Positions 47,070 to 57,700 of a DNA stretch of 64,000 bases are shown here, in pieces. Origin of the DNA: Bifidobacterium felsineum. Its GTDB lineage: Bacteria; Actinomycetota; Actinomycetes; Actinomycetales; Bifidobacteriaceae. Each line of letters starts with the position of its first letter. Position 1 is the stretch's first letter. Where the stretch lies: contig NZ_PEBJ01000002.1 of assembly GCF_002802915.1 (NCBI RefSeq), forward strand, positions 565,675 through 629,674, written 5' to 3'. Position numbers and translations under genes: made by a program. The notes below the pieces were generated by a model that ran no database searches, had not been told where the DNA came from, and saw nothing but the letters and a program-made list of their open reading frames with translations.

Positions 47070-49322
47070 ATGGATACTGAAAAGAAGATCAAAGAAGATA
47101 CCATCACCGTGCCTGTTGCCCAGGGCGATCTCGACGCCGTGAGCAACGCCGAATTCTACAACCCCCACGAGGTTCTCGGCGGCCATCTTGGCATCGGCAA
47201 GCACGCCGACACCGTGACCATCCGTGTCCTGCGTCCTCTTGCCAAAGCCGTAACCATCGTCACCCAGAACGGTGAATACCCGATGCACCATGAGCACAAT
47301 GGCGTGTTCGTGACCACCGTGCCCGCCGCCGGCGACGCCAAGCAGCCCGCAGTGCCTGATTACCGCGTCCGCACCGAGTGGGAAAGCGGCGAGGTCATCG
47401 TCGAAGACGACCCATACCGTTACCTGCCCACCCTTGGAGAAATGGATACCTACCTGTTCGGCGAGGGTCGCCATGAAAAGCTCTGGGAGGCTCTGGGCGC
47501 CCATGTGCTGCGTTACGACGACCCGATGGGCAGCGCCAACGGCACCGAAGGCGAACAGCTGGTCGGCACCGCATTCTCCGTCTGGGCGCCGAACGCCCAC
47601 GCCGTGCGCGTCGTCGGCGATTTCAACGGCTGGGATGGCCGCCGTCATGCCATGCGCGAACTTGGTTCCTCTGGCGTGTGGGAAATCTTCATCCCCGGCG
47701 TGGAAGCAGGCGAACATTACAAGTTCCACATCCTGAACGCCAACTACCAGTGGGAGATGAAGGCCGACCCGATGGAACGCCAGCACGAGGTTCCGCCGAA
47801 CACGGCCTCCATCGTGACCGACTCCCATTACGAGTGGCAGGATGACGCTTGGATGCAGCACCGCCGCACCACCAATCCGGCCAACGGACCGGTTTCCATC
47901 TACGAGGTGCATGCCGGCAGCTGGAAGCAGGGCCTCACCTATCGTGATCTGGCCAAGCAGCTTGTGGAGTATGTCAAGCAAGAGGGCTACACCCACGTGG
48001 AGTTCATGCCGCTTGCCCAGCACCCGTTCTCCGGCTCCTGGGGCTATCAGGTCACCGGCTACTACGCGGTCGATTCCCGCCTCGGTTCCCCTGATGACTT
48101 CCGCTGCCTCGTCGACCAGTTCCACCAGGCAGGCATCGGCGTGATCATGGATTGGGTGCCCGCCCACTTCCCGAAGGACGCCTTCGCACTGGGCCGCTTC
48201 GACGGCACTCCGCTGTATGAGGATCCCGATCCGCTGCGCGGCGAGCACCCGGACTGGGGCACCTACGTGTTCAACTTCGGCCGCCGCGAAGTGCGCAACT
48301 TCCTCGTGGCCAACGCCCTGTTCTGGCTTGAGGACCTGCATATCGACGCACTGCGCGTGGATGCCGTCAGCTCGATGCTCTACCTCGACTACAGCCGCGA
48401 ACCCGGCCAGTGGAGGCCGAACATCTACGGCGGTCGCGAAAACCTGGAAGCTATCGACTTCCTCAAGGAGGCCACGGCAACCGCATACAAGAACAACCCC
48501 GGCATCATGATGATCGCCGAAGAGTCCACCGCATGGCCGGGCATCACCGCTCCGACCTCCGCCGGCGGCATCGGCTTCGGCCTCAAGTGGAACATGGGCT
48601 GGATGCACGACACCCTCGAATACCTGCACGAGGAGCCCATCAACCGCAAGTGGCACCACAACGAAATCACTTTCTCCATGGTGTACGCCTACTCCGAGCA
48701 TTACGTGTTGCCCATCAGCCATGATGAGGTGGTGTACGGCAAGGGTTCCGTCTATGGCAAGATGCCGGGCGACGGCTGGCAGAAGATGGCGGGCGTGCGC
48801 TCCCTGTTCGCCTACCAGTGGGCTCATCCGGGCAAGAAGCTCTCCTTCATGGGCAACGAATTGGCTCAGTGGGGCGAGTGGGATCATGACGCCTCCATCG
48901 ACTGGGATTGCCTGAACTGGGAGGAGCACCGCCAGATCCAGAAATTCGTTGGCGATCTCAACGCCTTCTACAAGGCCAATCCGGCCCTGTGGAGCCAGGA
49001 CTTCGACCCGGCCGGATTCCAGTGGCTCACCAGCGACGACGCCGATCACAATACGCTGAGCTTCCTCAGAATCGGCACCAAGGGCGAGACCTTGGCCGTG
49101 GTGGTCAACTTCTCCGGCGAGGCATGGTCCGACTACCAGGTGGCACTGCCCACCGGCGGCAAGTGGACCGAGGTGTTCACCACCGATGACGCCAAGTACG
49201 GCGGCTCCGACATCCATAACGGCACGTTCGAGGCGGAGGAAGGCGAATACCATTCCCGTCCGTTCTCGGCAAAGATCACCGTTCCGGCCCTCGGAGTTGT
49301 ATTCTTGAAGCCAGAAGACTGA
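47070..49322 (+). CDS. glgB: 1,4-alpha-glucan branching enzyme
   Basis: The 750-aa protein has an N-terminal beta domain ([14 protein letters not shown]), a CBM48 ([23 protein letters not shown]) and a GH13 barrel. [26 protein letters not shown] (nucleophile Asp), [12 protein letters not shown] (acid Glu) and [13 protein letters not shown] are the conserved regions. It introduces alpha-1,6 branches into glycogen. The ATG at 47070 lacks a Shine-Dalgarno; a TTG at 47064 is in frame. CGCTCACA within TGAGAACGCTCACA (46965-46978) upstream resembles a LacI-type half-site. A two-component system follows. Confidence 0.95.
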   Translation: MDTEKKIKEDTITVPVAQGDLDAVSNAEFYNPHEVLGGHLGIGKHADTVTIRVLRPLAKAVTIVTQNGEYPMHHEHNGVFVTTVPAAGDAKQPAVPDYRVRTEWESGEVIVEDDPYRYLPTLGEMDTYLFGEGRHEKLWEALGAHVLRYDDPMGSANGTEGEQLVGTAFSVWAPNAHAVRVVGDFNGWDGRRHAMRELGSSGVWEIFIPGVEAGEHYKFHILNANYQWEMKADPMERQHEVPPNTASIVTDSHYEWQDDAWMQHRRTTNPANGPVSIYEVHAGSWKQGLTYRDLAKQLVEYVKQEGYTHVEFMPLAQHPFSGSWGYQVTGYYAVDSRLGSPDDFRCLVDQFHQAGIGVIMDWVPAHFPKDAFALGRFDGTPLYEDPDPLRGEHPDWGTYVFNFGRREVRNFLVANALFWLEDLHIDALRVDAVSSMLYLDYSREPGQWRPNIYGGRENLEAIDFLKEATATAYKNNPGIMMIAEESTAWPGITAPTSAGGIGFGLKWNMGWMHDTLEYLHEEPINRKWHHNEITFSMVYAYSEHYVLPISHDEVVYGKGSVYGKMPGDGWQKMAGVRSLFAYQWAHPGKKLSFMGNELAQWGEWDHDASIDWDCLNWEEHRQIQKFVGDLNAFYKANPALWSQDFDPAGFQWLTSDDADHNTLSFLRIGTKGETLAVVVNFSGEAWSDYQVALPTGGKWTEVFTTDDAKYGGSDIHNGTFEAEEGEYHSRPFSAKITVPALGVVFLKPED

Positions 49323-49353
49323 ACGAGTCAACTGGCTGAAAGGTAACTGTTTT

Positions 49354-50076
49354 ATGCTCAATACCCCAGCACGTCAAAGCGCGGCTGTACGAACGGTGTT
49401 GGTGGTGGAGGACGAACCGACGCTCGCCACCGCCATCGCCCAACGTATCACCGCCGAAGGTTGGAGTGCCCGTGTGGCCGGCGACGGTGCGTCAGCCGTG
49501 CAGGCGGCCTCACAGCTCAAGCCGGATCTGGTCATCATGGATATCATGCTGCCGGTGATGGATGGGCTTGAGGCCACCAAACGCATTGTGGCCGAGCGCC
49601 CTGTGCCAGTGCTGATTCTCACCGCCCGAGACGATGAGACCGATAAGGTCATCGGCCTCGGGGCCGGAGCGGATGACTACATGACCAAGCCGTTCTCCAT
49701 GCGCGAGCTCATCGCCCGCTGCAAGGCCCTGCTGCGCCGTGTGGAACGAGCCAAGGTGATCGCCAAGAACTCCGAGAACGAAAAAATTCTCGACTTTGGC
49801 TCCATGGTCATCGATCCAGCCCAGCGTATCGTCACGCTGAATGGTGAGCAGGTGCATCTGACGCCCACGGAATTCGATCTGCTGGCCACACTGGCCCGTA
49901 GGCCGAAGTCCGTGCTCACTCGAGAGAAACTGCTCGAGGAGGTATGGGATTGGGTGGATGCCTCAGGCACCCGTACCGTGGACAGCCATGTCAAGGCATT
50001 ACGCCATAAGCTCGGCGCTGATATGATTCGCACCGTGCATGGCGTGGGCTACGCATTCGAGCCTCCGACCGAGTGA
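49354..50076 (+). CDS. OmpR-family response regulator
   Basis: The 240-aa protein has a receiver domain (TVLVVEDEPTLATAIA, phospho-accepting Asp in LVIMDIMLPVMDG, Lys in DDYMTKPFSMREL) and a C-terminal winged helix (VHLTPTEFDLLATLARRPKSVLTREKLLEEVW, then TVDSHVKALRHKLG). AAAGG precedes the ATG. Its stop overlaps the start of the kinase gene (TGATG), so the two are translationally coupled. The target genes are not visible. Confidence 0.93.
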   Translation: MLNTPARQSAAVRTVLVVEDEPTLATAIAQRITAEGWSARVAGDGASAVQAASQLKPDLVIMDIMLPVMDGLEATKRIVAERPVPVLILTARDDETDKVIGLGAGADDYMTKPFSMRELIARCKALLRRVERAKVIAKNSENEKILDFGSMVIDPAQRIVTLNGEQVHLTPTEFDLLATLARRPKSVLTREKLLEEVWDWVDASGTRTVDSHVKALRHKLGADMIRTVHGVGYAFEPPTE

Positions 50077-51140
50077 TGGCAAAGCAATCAAAGAAATCCC
50101 GGCTTGGCGTTTTCGGCATCAAGCCGGTTGATTTATTCTCGTCCCTGAAACTGGAACTAAGCGCGCTGATCGTATGCGCCACAGCCATCGCATTCGCCAT
50201 GTGCTGGTTCCTGCTGAAATTCGGTTGGTCCGGTTGGATTGCCATGCCATTGACCTTGGTAGTGGCGCTCGGCATCACCTACGTGTTTTCACGCGGTATC
50301 ACCGCTCCCCTGCGCCAGATGCGCGATGTGGCGGAAGCCATGGCTGATGGCGATTACACCGTGCGCGTGACCATCGATCCGACCAGGCATGATGAGGTGG
50401 GCCAGCTCGCCCGCTCTTTCAACGAGATGGCCGAGGAACTCGAGCACGCGGATAAGATGCGTCTCGACATGATCGCCAACGTGAGCCATGAGCTGCGCAC
50501 CCCGGTTTCGGCTTTGCAGGCCATGGTCGAAAACATGGCGGATGGCGTCACCGACCCCACTCCAGCCAATTTGGAAAGCATTCTCACCCAGACGCAGCGC
50601 TTATCCGATCTCATCGCCTTCCTGCTTGATCTGAGCCGCATGGAGGCCGGAGCCGCAAGCCTCAATATCGAGCACTTCAATGTGGCCGACTTTTTGGATG
50701 AAACCGTCGAACCGTTGGAAATCACCGATGGCGGGCACGCTCACGATATCCAGATGCATGTGCCGCAGGACATCACCATGGAAGGCGACCAGGACCGCCT
50801 ACGCCAGCTGTTCACCAATATCATCGCCAATGCGCTCAAGCACTCCCCTGACGGCACCACGGTGCTCATCGACGCCCATGAGGATACGAACAACGGCACC
50901 ATTGTGACCAATGTGGTCAACTTCGGTTCGCAAATCGCCGCCGCGGACCGTTCCGCCATTTTCCGCCGGTTCGTCAAGGGCAAATCAGGCCCGGGAACCG
51001 AATCAGGCGGCACGGGTCTGGGGCTTTCCATCGCCCGCTGGGCCGCTCAATTGCACGGCGGCACAGTGAAGGTCGTCGATGACGATCGCGGCGCCGATTT
51101 CGAAATCACACTGCCCAAATATCACATTTCACAAGACTGA
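50076..51140 (+). CDS. Sensor histidine kinase (HAMP, HisKA, HATPase)
   Basis: The 354-aa kinase has two membrane segments separated by only about seven residues (KFGWSGW), then a HAMP linker (SRGITAPLRQMRDVAEAM), the phospho-accepting His in NVSHELRTPVSALQ, and ATP-binding N, G1 and G2 boxes (NIIANALKHSP, GTGLGLSIA). The tiny external loop suggests sensing within the membrane or by partner protein. The ATG at 50076 overlaps the regulator stop by one base. Its end overlaps the convergent comF gene by 12 nt. Confidence 0.92.
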   Translation: MAKQSKKSRLGVFGIKPVDLFSSLKLELSALIVCATAIAFAMCWFLLKFGWSGWIAMPLTLVVALGITYVFSRGITAPLRQMRDVAEAMADGDYTVRVTIDPTRHDEVGQLARSFNEMAEELEHADKMRLDMIANVSHELRTPVSALQAMVENMADGVTDPTPANLESILTQTQRLSDLIAFLLDLSRMEAGAASLNIEHFNVADFLDETVEPLEITDGGHAHDIQMHVPQDITMEGDQDRLRQLFTNIIANALKHSPDGTTVLIDAHEDTNNGTIVTNVVNFGSQIAAADRSAIFRRFVKGKSGPGTESGGTGLGLSIARWAAQLHGGTVKVVDDDRGADFEITLPKYHISQD

Positions 51141-51872
51141 ATCCTCCACCACGGCATCCGCAAGCGTCAATGCGCCGAGTACCTGAGCTCCGCTTTGTCG
51201 GCACGCCCGAACGCATTGGCGCAATGTGGAGCCTGTGGTGATGATGTCATCAACCAGTATCACTGCATTGCCTTGGCATATCATGCCTCTGGCAACGGCG
51301 ATATGGCCACCTATGCGTTGCGCCCGCTGGGCGGATGATATTTGCTGCACCGAGCGGCCTCCCGATGCCGTGCTCACCAGCATTGGAGCGGCAACGGCAT
51401 CGATTCCCCGCTCACGCAAACCCACCGCCACCGCTTCGGCCAATGGCAATGTGTGCCAACGTCCTCGCCGCCTCATCGACGATGGAGATGAGGGCGCAGG
51501 GACCACCATCACCGTCCTTCCCGCGCACAAAGGCACCAAAGGTGAACGACGCCCCAGCGTGTGCATGATGGAGCCGAACACCGCATCGAGTTCCACATCA
51601 TCATGGTCCTTCCAAGCCAGAATCGCATGTCTGGCGACTGATTGATAGGCGGCGGCAGACCATACGGATACAGGGGTTTCGCTGTCCGCGCCATTGCCGG
51701 CGGATTCAAGCGCGCGATGGCGGCATTGGTCAAAACGCCCGGCGCACTGTTCGCACAACACGGCGTCAGGCGCATCGCACCCGGCACATCCTCGGGGAAA
51801 CAGCACGTCTCGAGTCATTCGCCATGCGCGGGACGCCAGCTGCAACGCACCGGATATTCGCGGCATCATCAT
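51129..51872 (-). CDS. ComF family phosphoribosyltransferase-like protein
   Basis: The 247-aa protein has the ComF layout: a zinc finger with two Cys-x2-Cys pairs (CAGCDAPDAVLCEQC near residue 29), MVVPAPSSPSSMRRRG, SSAQRAQRIGG and the PRPP-binding loop VILVDDIITTGST. ComF proteins support DNA uptake in competent bacteria, while their role elsewhere is unclear. Three ATG codons in a row (51872, 51869, 51866) follow GGGGAGG; the third has the best spacing. It overlaps the convergent histidine kinase gene end. Confidence 0.88.
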   Translation of the reverse strand: MMMPRISGALQLASRAWRMTRDVLFPRGCAGCDAPDAVLCEQCAGRFDQCRHRALESAGNGADSETPVSVWSAAAYQSVARHAILAWKDHDDVELDAVFGSIMHTLGRRSPLVPLCAGRTVMVVPAPSSPSSMRRRGRWHTLPLAEAVAVGLRERGIDAVAAPMLVSTASGGRSVQQISSAQRAQRIGGHIAVARGMICQGNAVILVDDIITTGSTLRQCVRACRQSGAQVLGALTLADAVVEDSVL

Positions 51873-51896
51873 GCCCTCCCCGTTCGAACCGAATCT

Positions 51897-52730
51897 TCAC
51901 TGATCGGCAAGCGAATCATCAAGCGAATCAGGATGCTTTGCGATGCGTTGCAACAAAGCATCCATAAGGCCCAGGGCATCAGCGGGATCATTCACTTTGA
52001 TTCCCATGGCACCGGCTTCCACCGCCGGATAATCATTGCCGCCGGGAGTCATGCGATCGCCTACAAAGGCGATATGTTCCACCGAAAGCCCCAACAGTTC
52101 GGCAAGCTTGCGCACGGCATAGGCCTTGTCGATGCCATGCTTGCTGACATCCACACTGGAGTATCCGCCGGTTCGTACCCTCAGATCAGGGAAATCCCGG
52201 CTGACCCGCGCGGCCAACGCGTGCTTCTTGCTATCATCCGGGTCCCAATGCTGTTTGACGGCCACCGGAGCGTATTGCCCCAATGCGGAGAAGGTGATCT
52301 GACTGCCACGGTTTTCGATGCGGGGACCCCATACTTCAGGCTCCCACAAACCAAGCGCCTTGGCATGCCGTTCCAGACTGGATTCGATGGCCTCGACCGT
52401 GGGCTTATCCAGATCGTGGGCATAGATCAGCGTCCATTGGCCATGTTGCCACCGGTAGTATCTGGAACCGGAGGTGGGCATGACGTGCAGATTGCCTCTT
52501 GCAGCATGATCATTCAACACGTCAAGCACCTGCATCGTGACCACTGCCATGCTGCCGCCGGAAATCAACGCCACCGGTATGCGCGTGGTCAGTTCGCTGA
52601 ACCGCTCAATCATCGCAGGCTTCATTGGCTGCTTGGAACTGGCCAGCGTGTTGTCTAGGTCAAAGCCGAACAAGCAGGCTTTGCCGCACAGCTCATCCAA
52701 ATCAAGTTCGGTCCACGATTGCACCACCAT
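51897..52730 (-). CDS. HAD-superfamily hydrolase
   Basis: The 277-aa protein carries motif I FGFDLDNTLASS with the nucleophile pair Asp24/Asp26, motif II ALISGGS and motif IV FVGDRMTPGGNDYPAVEAGAMGI. The cap region between them fits a sugar-phosphatase type (HAD-IIB, phosphomannomutase-like), but the substrate is open. GAGGAGG precedes the ATG at 52730 by ~9 nt; the long upstream open frame to 53087 is only an antisense shadow of the next gene. Confidence 0.88.
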   Translation of the reverse strand: MVVQSWTELDLDELCGKACLFGFDLDNTLASSKQPMKPAMIERFSELTTRIPVALISGGSMAVVTMQVLDVLNDHAARGNLHVMPTSGSRYYRWQHGQWTLIYAHDLDKPTVEAIESSLERHAKALGLWEPEVWGPRIENRGSQITFSALGQYAPVAVKQHWDPDDSKKHALAARVSRDFPDLRVRTGGYSSVDVSKHGIDKAYAVRKLAELLGLSVEHIAFVGDRMTPGGNDYPAVEAGAMGIKVNDPADALGLMDALLQRIAKHPDSLDDSLADQ

Positions 52731-52817
52731 CCGCAGTGTCCTCCTCGCTGACGAGATAGCAACCCAATGCACCAATCCTAGCGCATATTGCCTTCGCCTT
52801 GGCCTATGGTGGGAGAC

Positions 52818-53246
52818 ATGCTTCAACCACCATGGAACGCCAGAGTCTACAGGAACCGTCATGGCAGGGGCACACGCACCCCCATGTTCGGTATTCGTAT
52901 GCCACGGTACCGTACGCGCACCGGCATGTTCGATGATATGGTGGCCGCACAGATACGCAGGCTCAACGACGCCTGGCCGGAATTGATCCGACCATTGCAA
53001 TTCGCCGTGGAGGATGTGCCGCCCTCGGATCCGGTACCGTGGCAGACCGAGCCGAACATGACGTCGCAATGCTTCCCGGCATCCCATGGCATCCCCGCAC
53101 GTGTGGTGTTGTATCGTTTGCCGATGCAGACCGAGGCGCCAACCAAATTGGAGCTGCAGCTTGCCATACGTGATGAAGTGGTCTCACGCGTAGCCGAGCT
53201 CTATGGCAGGCGTCCTGAGGAAATCGATCCGGATTGGGGGATGTGA
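52818..53246 (+). CDS. Zincin-like metallopeptidase family protein without HExxH
   Basis: The 142-aa protein has the N-terminal signature YRNRHGRGTRTPMFG and TRTGMFDDMVAAQIRRL of an actinobacterial zincin-like family (Zincin_1). Where relatives carry the zinc motif HExxH near the C-terminus, this one reads IRDEVVSRVAELYGRR, with both histidines absent. It is therefore likely not an active metallopeptidase. The ATG at 52818 has GGGAG upstream. It is transcribed opposite to its neighbours. Confidence 0.75.
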   Translation: MLQPPWNARVYRNRHGRGTRTPMFGIRMPRYRTRTGMFDDMVAAQIRRLNDAWPELIRPLQFAVEDVPPSDPVPWQTEPNMTSQCFPASHGIPARVVLYRLPMQTEAPTKLELQLAIRDEVVSRVAELYGRRPEEIDPDWGM

Positions 53247-53253
53247 TTACCGG

Positions 53254-54795
53254 TCAGCGCACGATTGCCGCATTGCTGCGCGCCCATACGTGAGCGGTCG
53301 CCGGCATCAGGGAGACGGACTCGACGGATGCGAGCCCAGCAACCTTGCCGTCACCGAGATTGTCGTGCGTAAGCCGAATACTCCAACCGACCTTGCCTGA
53401 TTCATCCTCCATCATGAAGATGCTGGCTTGGGCGTCATCCTCATTGAAATCCTTGGCGGCGATGCTCTGGGCCGCGTTGGCGCCGAGCGTGATGTCTTTG
53501 CTGGCCACAGCATTGCCTTGGGCGTCGAAACCATGAATCGTAATATGCTGCTCGGCATTGGACGCATTGGCCACAGTGATAGTGCCAGCTACATCATCGG
53601 GAACGCTCATCGCGGAGAACTGGGCCGGAGCGGCGGCGTTCATCAACGCGAAATCAGCCTGCTGATCGTCTCCTGAACGGCTTGCCTTGACGCTGAGCGA
53701 AAGCTTGTCTTCAGCGGTGGACATCACGCCGAGGGCCTCCTTGGGTGCCGATCCCAGGTCGACGACCTGCACTTGGCCGGCCTTGATCGCAACGTCCTTG
53801 GCATGGACCAAACCGTGCGAGGTAATCCAGGACAGTTCCGTATTGGTATCGGAACGTGCGAACAGATATGCGGTGACGGCATCGGAATCATTGACCGAGG
53901 GAACTACCGACGTATTTGAGGAAGCTGCCAACGGCAGGGCGAAATCCGATCCCTTGGAGGTGAGACCGTCCATCACCACGGTGCGCACCACGGCGGCAAT
54001 AGGCGTTTCCTTGCTGGAAACCGTGACGAACAACCCATCCTGGTCGGACACCGAGGCAGCCAGGTCCAATGAGGATTCGCCTTCGGCGGGGATGGTGAGC
54101 GAGGACTGCGTGGACAGCGCCATCTTCCCGGACTGCTTCGAACCCCAGATCGACAGGTCGACAGTGGTCGGCTTGGTCGAAGGATTGGCCACGATCAGCT
54201 GCTGCGTGGTGCCGGTTGCACTCCCTGCAAGGAGGAATGACTGGCTCAGAGCGGTGGCCACGCAGGATGCCGCGGAGACACCTTTGAGGTCGCCGGTATC
54301 GGCCCATGAGGCGATCGACCCCACGCTGCCGGTTCCGGCGGAGGCCTGCAGCATGCGGGTGTCCATCAAACGGGAGGAATCGACATCCTGCTCACCGGTT
54401 TTCACATCGGCGTCATCCGTCAAATCGTTGTCCTTCAGGGTGAGATCGCTGGAGCTTGCCTCCTGCCCCAGTGCGGAAACCGTGGAGCTGTATACCGAAC
54501 CGAACGAAGCATACCGGGCTTTGGTGCTCAGATTGCCGGTGGAGACCTGAAACTCGCTATCGCCATAGGTGCCGGTGTCCACCAAACCCATCGGGGCTGG
54601 GCAATAGGTTTGAGCCTGCGTGGGGCTCACGGTCTGGTCCATGGCGTCATCGGTGGTGGCCACGGAGTCCGTCCAGGATTGCGGGCCGGGAATGATGAAC
54701 AACGCCACCAATGCCGCCACAAGAATAACGGTGGTGATGGCGCCGAGCACGATATTGGTCACGCGCCTTGCCCCGGCGGTAATGTGCTTGCTCAT
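53254..54795 (-). CDS. DUF5719 family membrane-anchored protein
   Basis: The 513-aa protein has a single N-terminal membrane segment (IVLGAITTVILVAALVALFII, residues ~15-36) and a large Ser/Ala/Asp-rich outer part built of beta-like repeats, typical of DUF5719. Its role is unknown. GGAGGAGG precedes the ATG, which overlaps the glycosyltransferase stop by 4 nt (ATGA), so the two are coupled. The glycosyltransferase-DUF5719 pair next to a whiB gene is a conserved actinobacterial arrangement, suggesting an envelope glycan role. Confidence 0.85.
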   Translation of the reverse strand: MSKHITAGARRVTNIVLGAITTVILVAALVALFIIPGPQSWTDSVATTDDAMDQTVSPTQAQTYCPAPMGLVDTGTYGDSEFQVSTGNLSTKARYASFGSVYSSTVSALGQEASSSDLTLKDNDLTDDADVKTGEQDVDSSRLMDTRMLQASAGTGSVGSIASWADTGDLKGVSAASCVATALSQSFLLAGSATGTTQQLIVANPSTKPTTVDLSIWGSKQSGKMALSTQSSLTIPAEGESSLDLAASVSDQDGLFVTVSSKETPIAAVVRTVVMDGLTSKGSDFALPLAASSNTSVVPSVNDSDAVTAYLFARSDTNTELSWITSHGLVHAKDVAIKAGQVQVVDLGSAPKEALGVMSTAEDKLSLSVKASRSGDDQQADFALMNAAAPAQFSAMSVPDDVAGTITVANASNAEQHITIHGFDAQGNAVASKDITLGANAAQSIAAKDFNEDDAQASIFMMEDESGKVGWSIRLTHDNLGDGKVAGLASVESVSLMPATAHVWARSNAAIVR

Positions 54796-57700
54796 GCTTC
54801 CTCCTCCAATCCGTCGGTCAGTTTCCTGCGCGGCACGGCGACCAGGCAATAGAAGACCATGATGACCGACAAGCAGGCCAGCCAAGCGTATCGCCATGCG
54901 CTCTGCTGCGTGCGCTGCTGCCATGAGGTATCCACATTCTGTTCATCCACGTTCTGCAGGGTGAGACGGTAGTAGCTTCCCTCATCCGTGGAGACCAAGG
55001 ATTGCGTGCCATTGGAGGCGGCGATGTTGGCGCTCAACTGCTCATAGGGAGAGCCCGCGGTGCTGGCCTGACCGTTGGAGACGACATAGATGCCGCCGAA
55101 TCCAAGATTGCTGATATCCGTTATGGCTTGTTCGTCCGGGTTGGACAGCAGCGATGCGGCGGCTCGAGCGAGCTTCTGATCGATCTCGTAGTGCTCGCCG
55201 TTCAACAAACGGACACGCGCAATCGGAGAACTGTCAATCAGATCGCCGCGGGAGGTGCGCATCACCGAATAGTCGACTGCGTTACGGGTCTGCGCGCTGA
55301 GCGCCAAGACGCGATGGTCCGCGCCCGATGCGAGATAATCCGTGGTGACCATCGGAAGGCCGGCATCGGAGACCGACAGGCCTTCATCACGATGGCGGTC
55401 CAGCCCATACCAGCATTGAATCGCGATGCAAACCGCCAGTACGCAGGCCAGAACGACACGGCCGGAGACGATCAGCCGTTGGGTGCGCTCGGCGGCGGAT
55501 TGGTTCGCGTTCGAAATCTGCGAGGCGGAGATATGCAACGGGTGGAAGCGTTTCACCGCCCCACCGGCGACCAGACAGGTGCACGCGAGGAAGCCCATGA
55601 TCATCAGCAGATTGCCCGGTTGCGCCGAACCCGCGATGACTCCGCCGGAGTCGACGGCGATGGCCACACGGCCGGACACTATGGACAGCACCGCTCCGCA
55701 GACGATCAGCACCCACATCAGACGTGAGGCGCGCAGTGCGAACGGCAGCACCAGTGAGACTATCGCCAGAACCGTGAAGATCGCCAGCAGCACGGCGAGC
55801 GCGATGTCCACTGCGTGCATGGATGCCGGATCCCAGCCCAACGCACGCTTCGTGGATTCAAACAGACTGAGTGCGGCCGGCGACCCGTTGGTCGCCGTGG
55901 ATGGCACCATGATGTCGCCGAAGAGCTGCCTCCATGCGCCTTCGCTCCCGTAACGGACGGCGTTGACCAGCGTAGGCGCCACGGTGAAGGCCGCAGGCAC
56001 GGGAATCAGCAGCAGCGCGGAGCGCTTGCGCCTCACGAACATCAGGAAGGCGAGGAAAGCCACAATCAAAGCGAGCAGCAACTGCGGCTCGGCGGCCACC
56101 ACTGGGATGAAGCACAGTGAGGAGATGGCCGCGGCCTGCACCGAGGTGCGCGGCTTCAACGGATCCTCCGTGTGATACATGCCTACGGCGCGGAACACGA
56201 AGGCGAACGCGGCGGGCATGAACACCAGAACCGTCAGCATGGGCAGATTCGCCTGTGCATACCAGCCGAACATCATACCGGTGGATGCCCATAACAGGCC
56301 GCCCAGCACACGCACCACATCGGAACGGGTGAAGATGCCGGCAAGGGCCCAGAACGACAATGCGCTTAAGGGAGCTGCCGCAAACAGAATCAATGCCAGA
56401 GCGACGCTCACATGGCCCAATGTGGCCAGCGAGGACACCATCAGCACCATCAGCCATGGCGTAGGCGGAGCCGGAATGCCCGTGCCGGATCCGAAGACCC
56501 AGAGCGTGGTGGCGGATTGAACCAGTTGATTGAAACTTGCACCGGTAGGCAGCAGCTGATTCGAATACAGCGAGCCGCCCGAGAACACGCTCTTGAATAC
56601 CGGCCAATACAGCAATGCTATGGCCAGGAACGCGGCCAATGCCATGCACAACGCCGCCACCCATCGACGAATCAGACGCTTACGCAGGTGGGCGCGCTCC
56701 AGGGGGCTCAGCAACACGATCCCCTGCTGGGCGCGGAATGCCTCACGCCGTTCATGGAATTGGCGGATCTGCTGCCGGTCGGCGGACAGCACCTGAAGCG
56801 AGGAAAGCGGGACCTTGCTTTGACGCGCCACAAGACGGCGGGAACTCATCGCCCTGGGGATGGAGGTCAACGCCAGCCAAGGCAGGCATAGCTGAATCAA
56901 TGCCTGGTAGGGCTGTTTGTGGAACAGCAGGGCGAAGGTCATGCCGAAACTGCGGATCAAACGCCACAGCCATGTCACGACCCATACGGACATATGGATA
57001 TCGGTATAGAAGTACCGCTGCTGTGAACGCGCAATGCTCATGGCGGCGCTTCTGGCGTGTTCATGCTCCAGCGCTTCGCCGTTATGGCTGCGAATGCCCT
57101 CATAGCGGGCCCGGCGATGGGAGATCTCCGCTTTAGGCACCACAACCACTCGCCCGCCATTGAGGCATACGCGCCGGCAGAAATCCACGGATTCGCTGTA
57201 GGTGGTCATCCATGGGTTGAGCTTGAGACGTTTGAATTCATCGAATGAGATCAACGCACCGGCAAGGGAGACCGCGAATACGTCCTGCCGGCCATCATAT
57301 TGCTCCTGATCCGGCTCTCCGTCGACAACCAGGGAATGGACGGCATGCCTGCCGGCATACATGCCGACCTCGTGCAACTGTTCGCCTTCCCAATCGCACT
57401 GCTTGCACCCCAGGATGCTGGCGCCGGGGGCATTGCGCCATGCCTCCAGCAAACGTTCCAGGCACAGGGAATCCGACGGACGGGAGTCGTCGTGCAATAG
57501 CCAGAACGCCCTGGTGGAAGCGTTGAGTTCAGCGTTGTTCAATGCCTTGGTCACGGCATCGCCGAAGGAACGCGCCCCCTTGGCCCGCACGATCTGGATG
57601 CTGACCTGTTTGGCCTGAGGCACCTGCAGCACCGGGCCGGAGGGCGAGGGAATGACCTCGAACGAGGTTTTCACCGATTGGCTGGTGTGCCCTGATGCAT

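Noticed and set aside
52731..53087. N-terminal extension of the HAD hydrolase frame
   Set aside because: It is antisense to the zincin-like gene, has no family similarity, and a good ribosome site supports the start at 52730.
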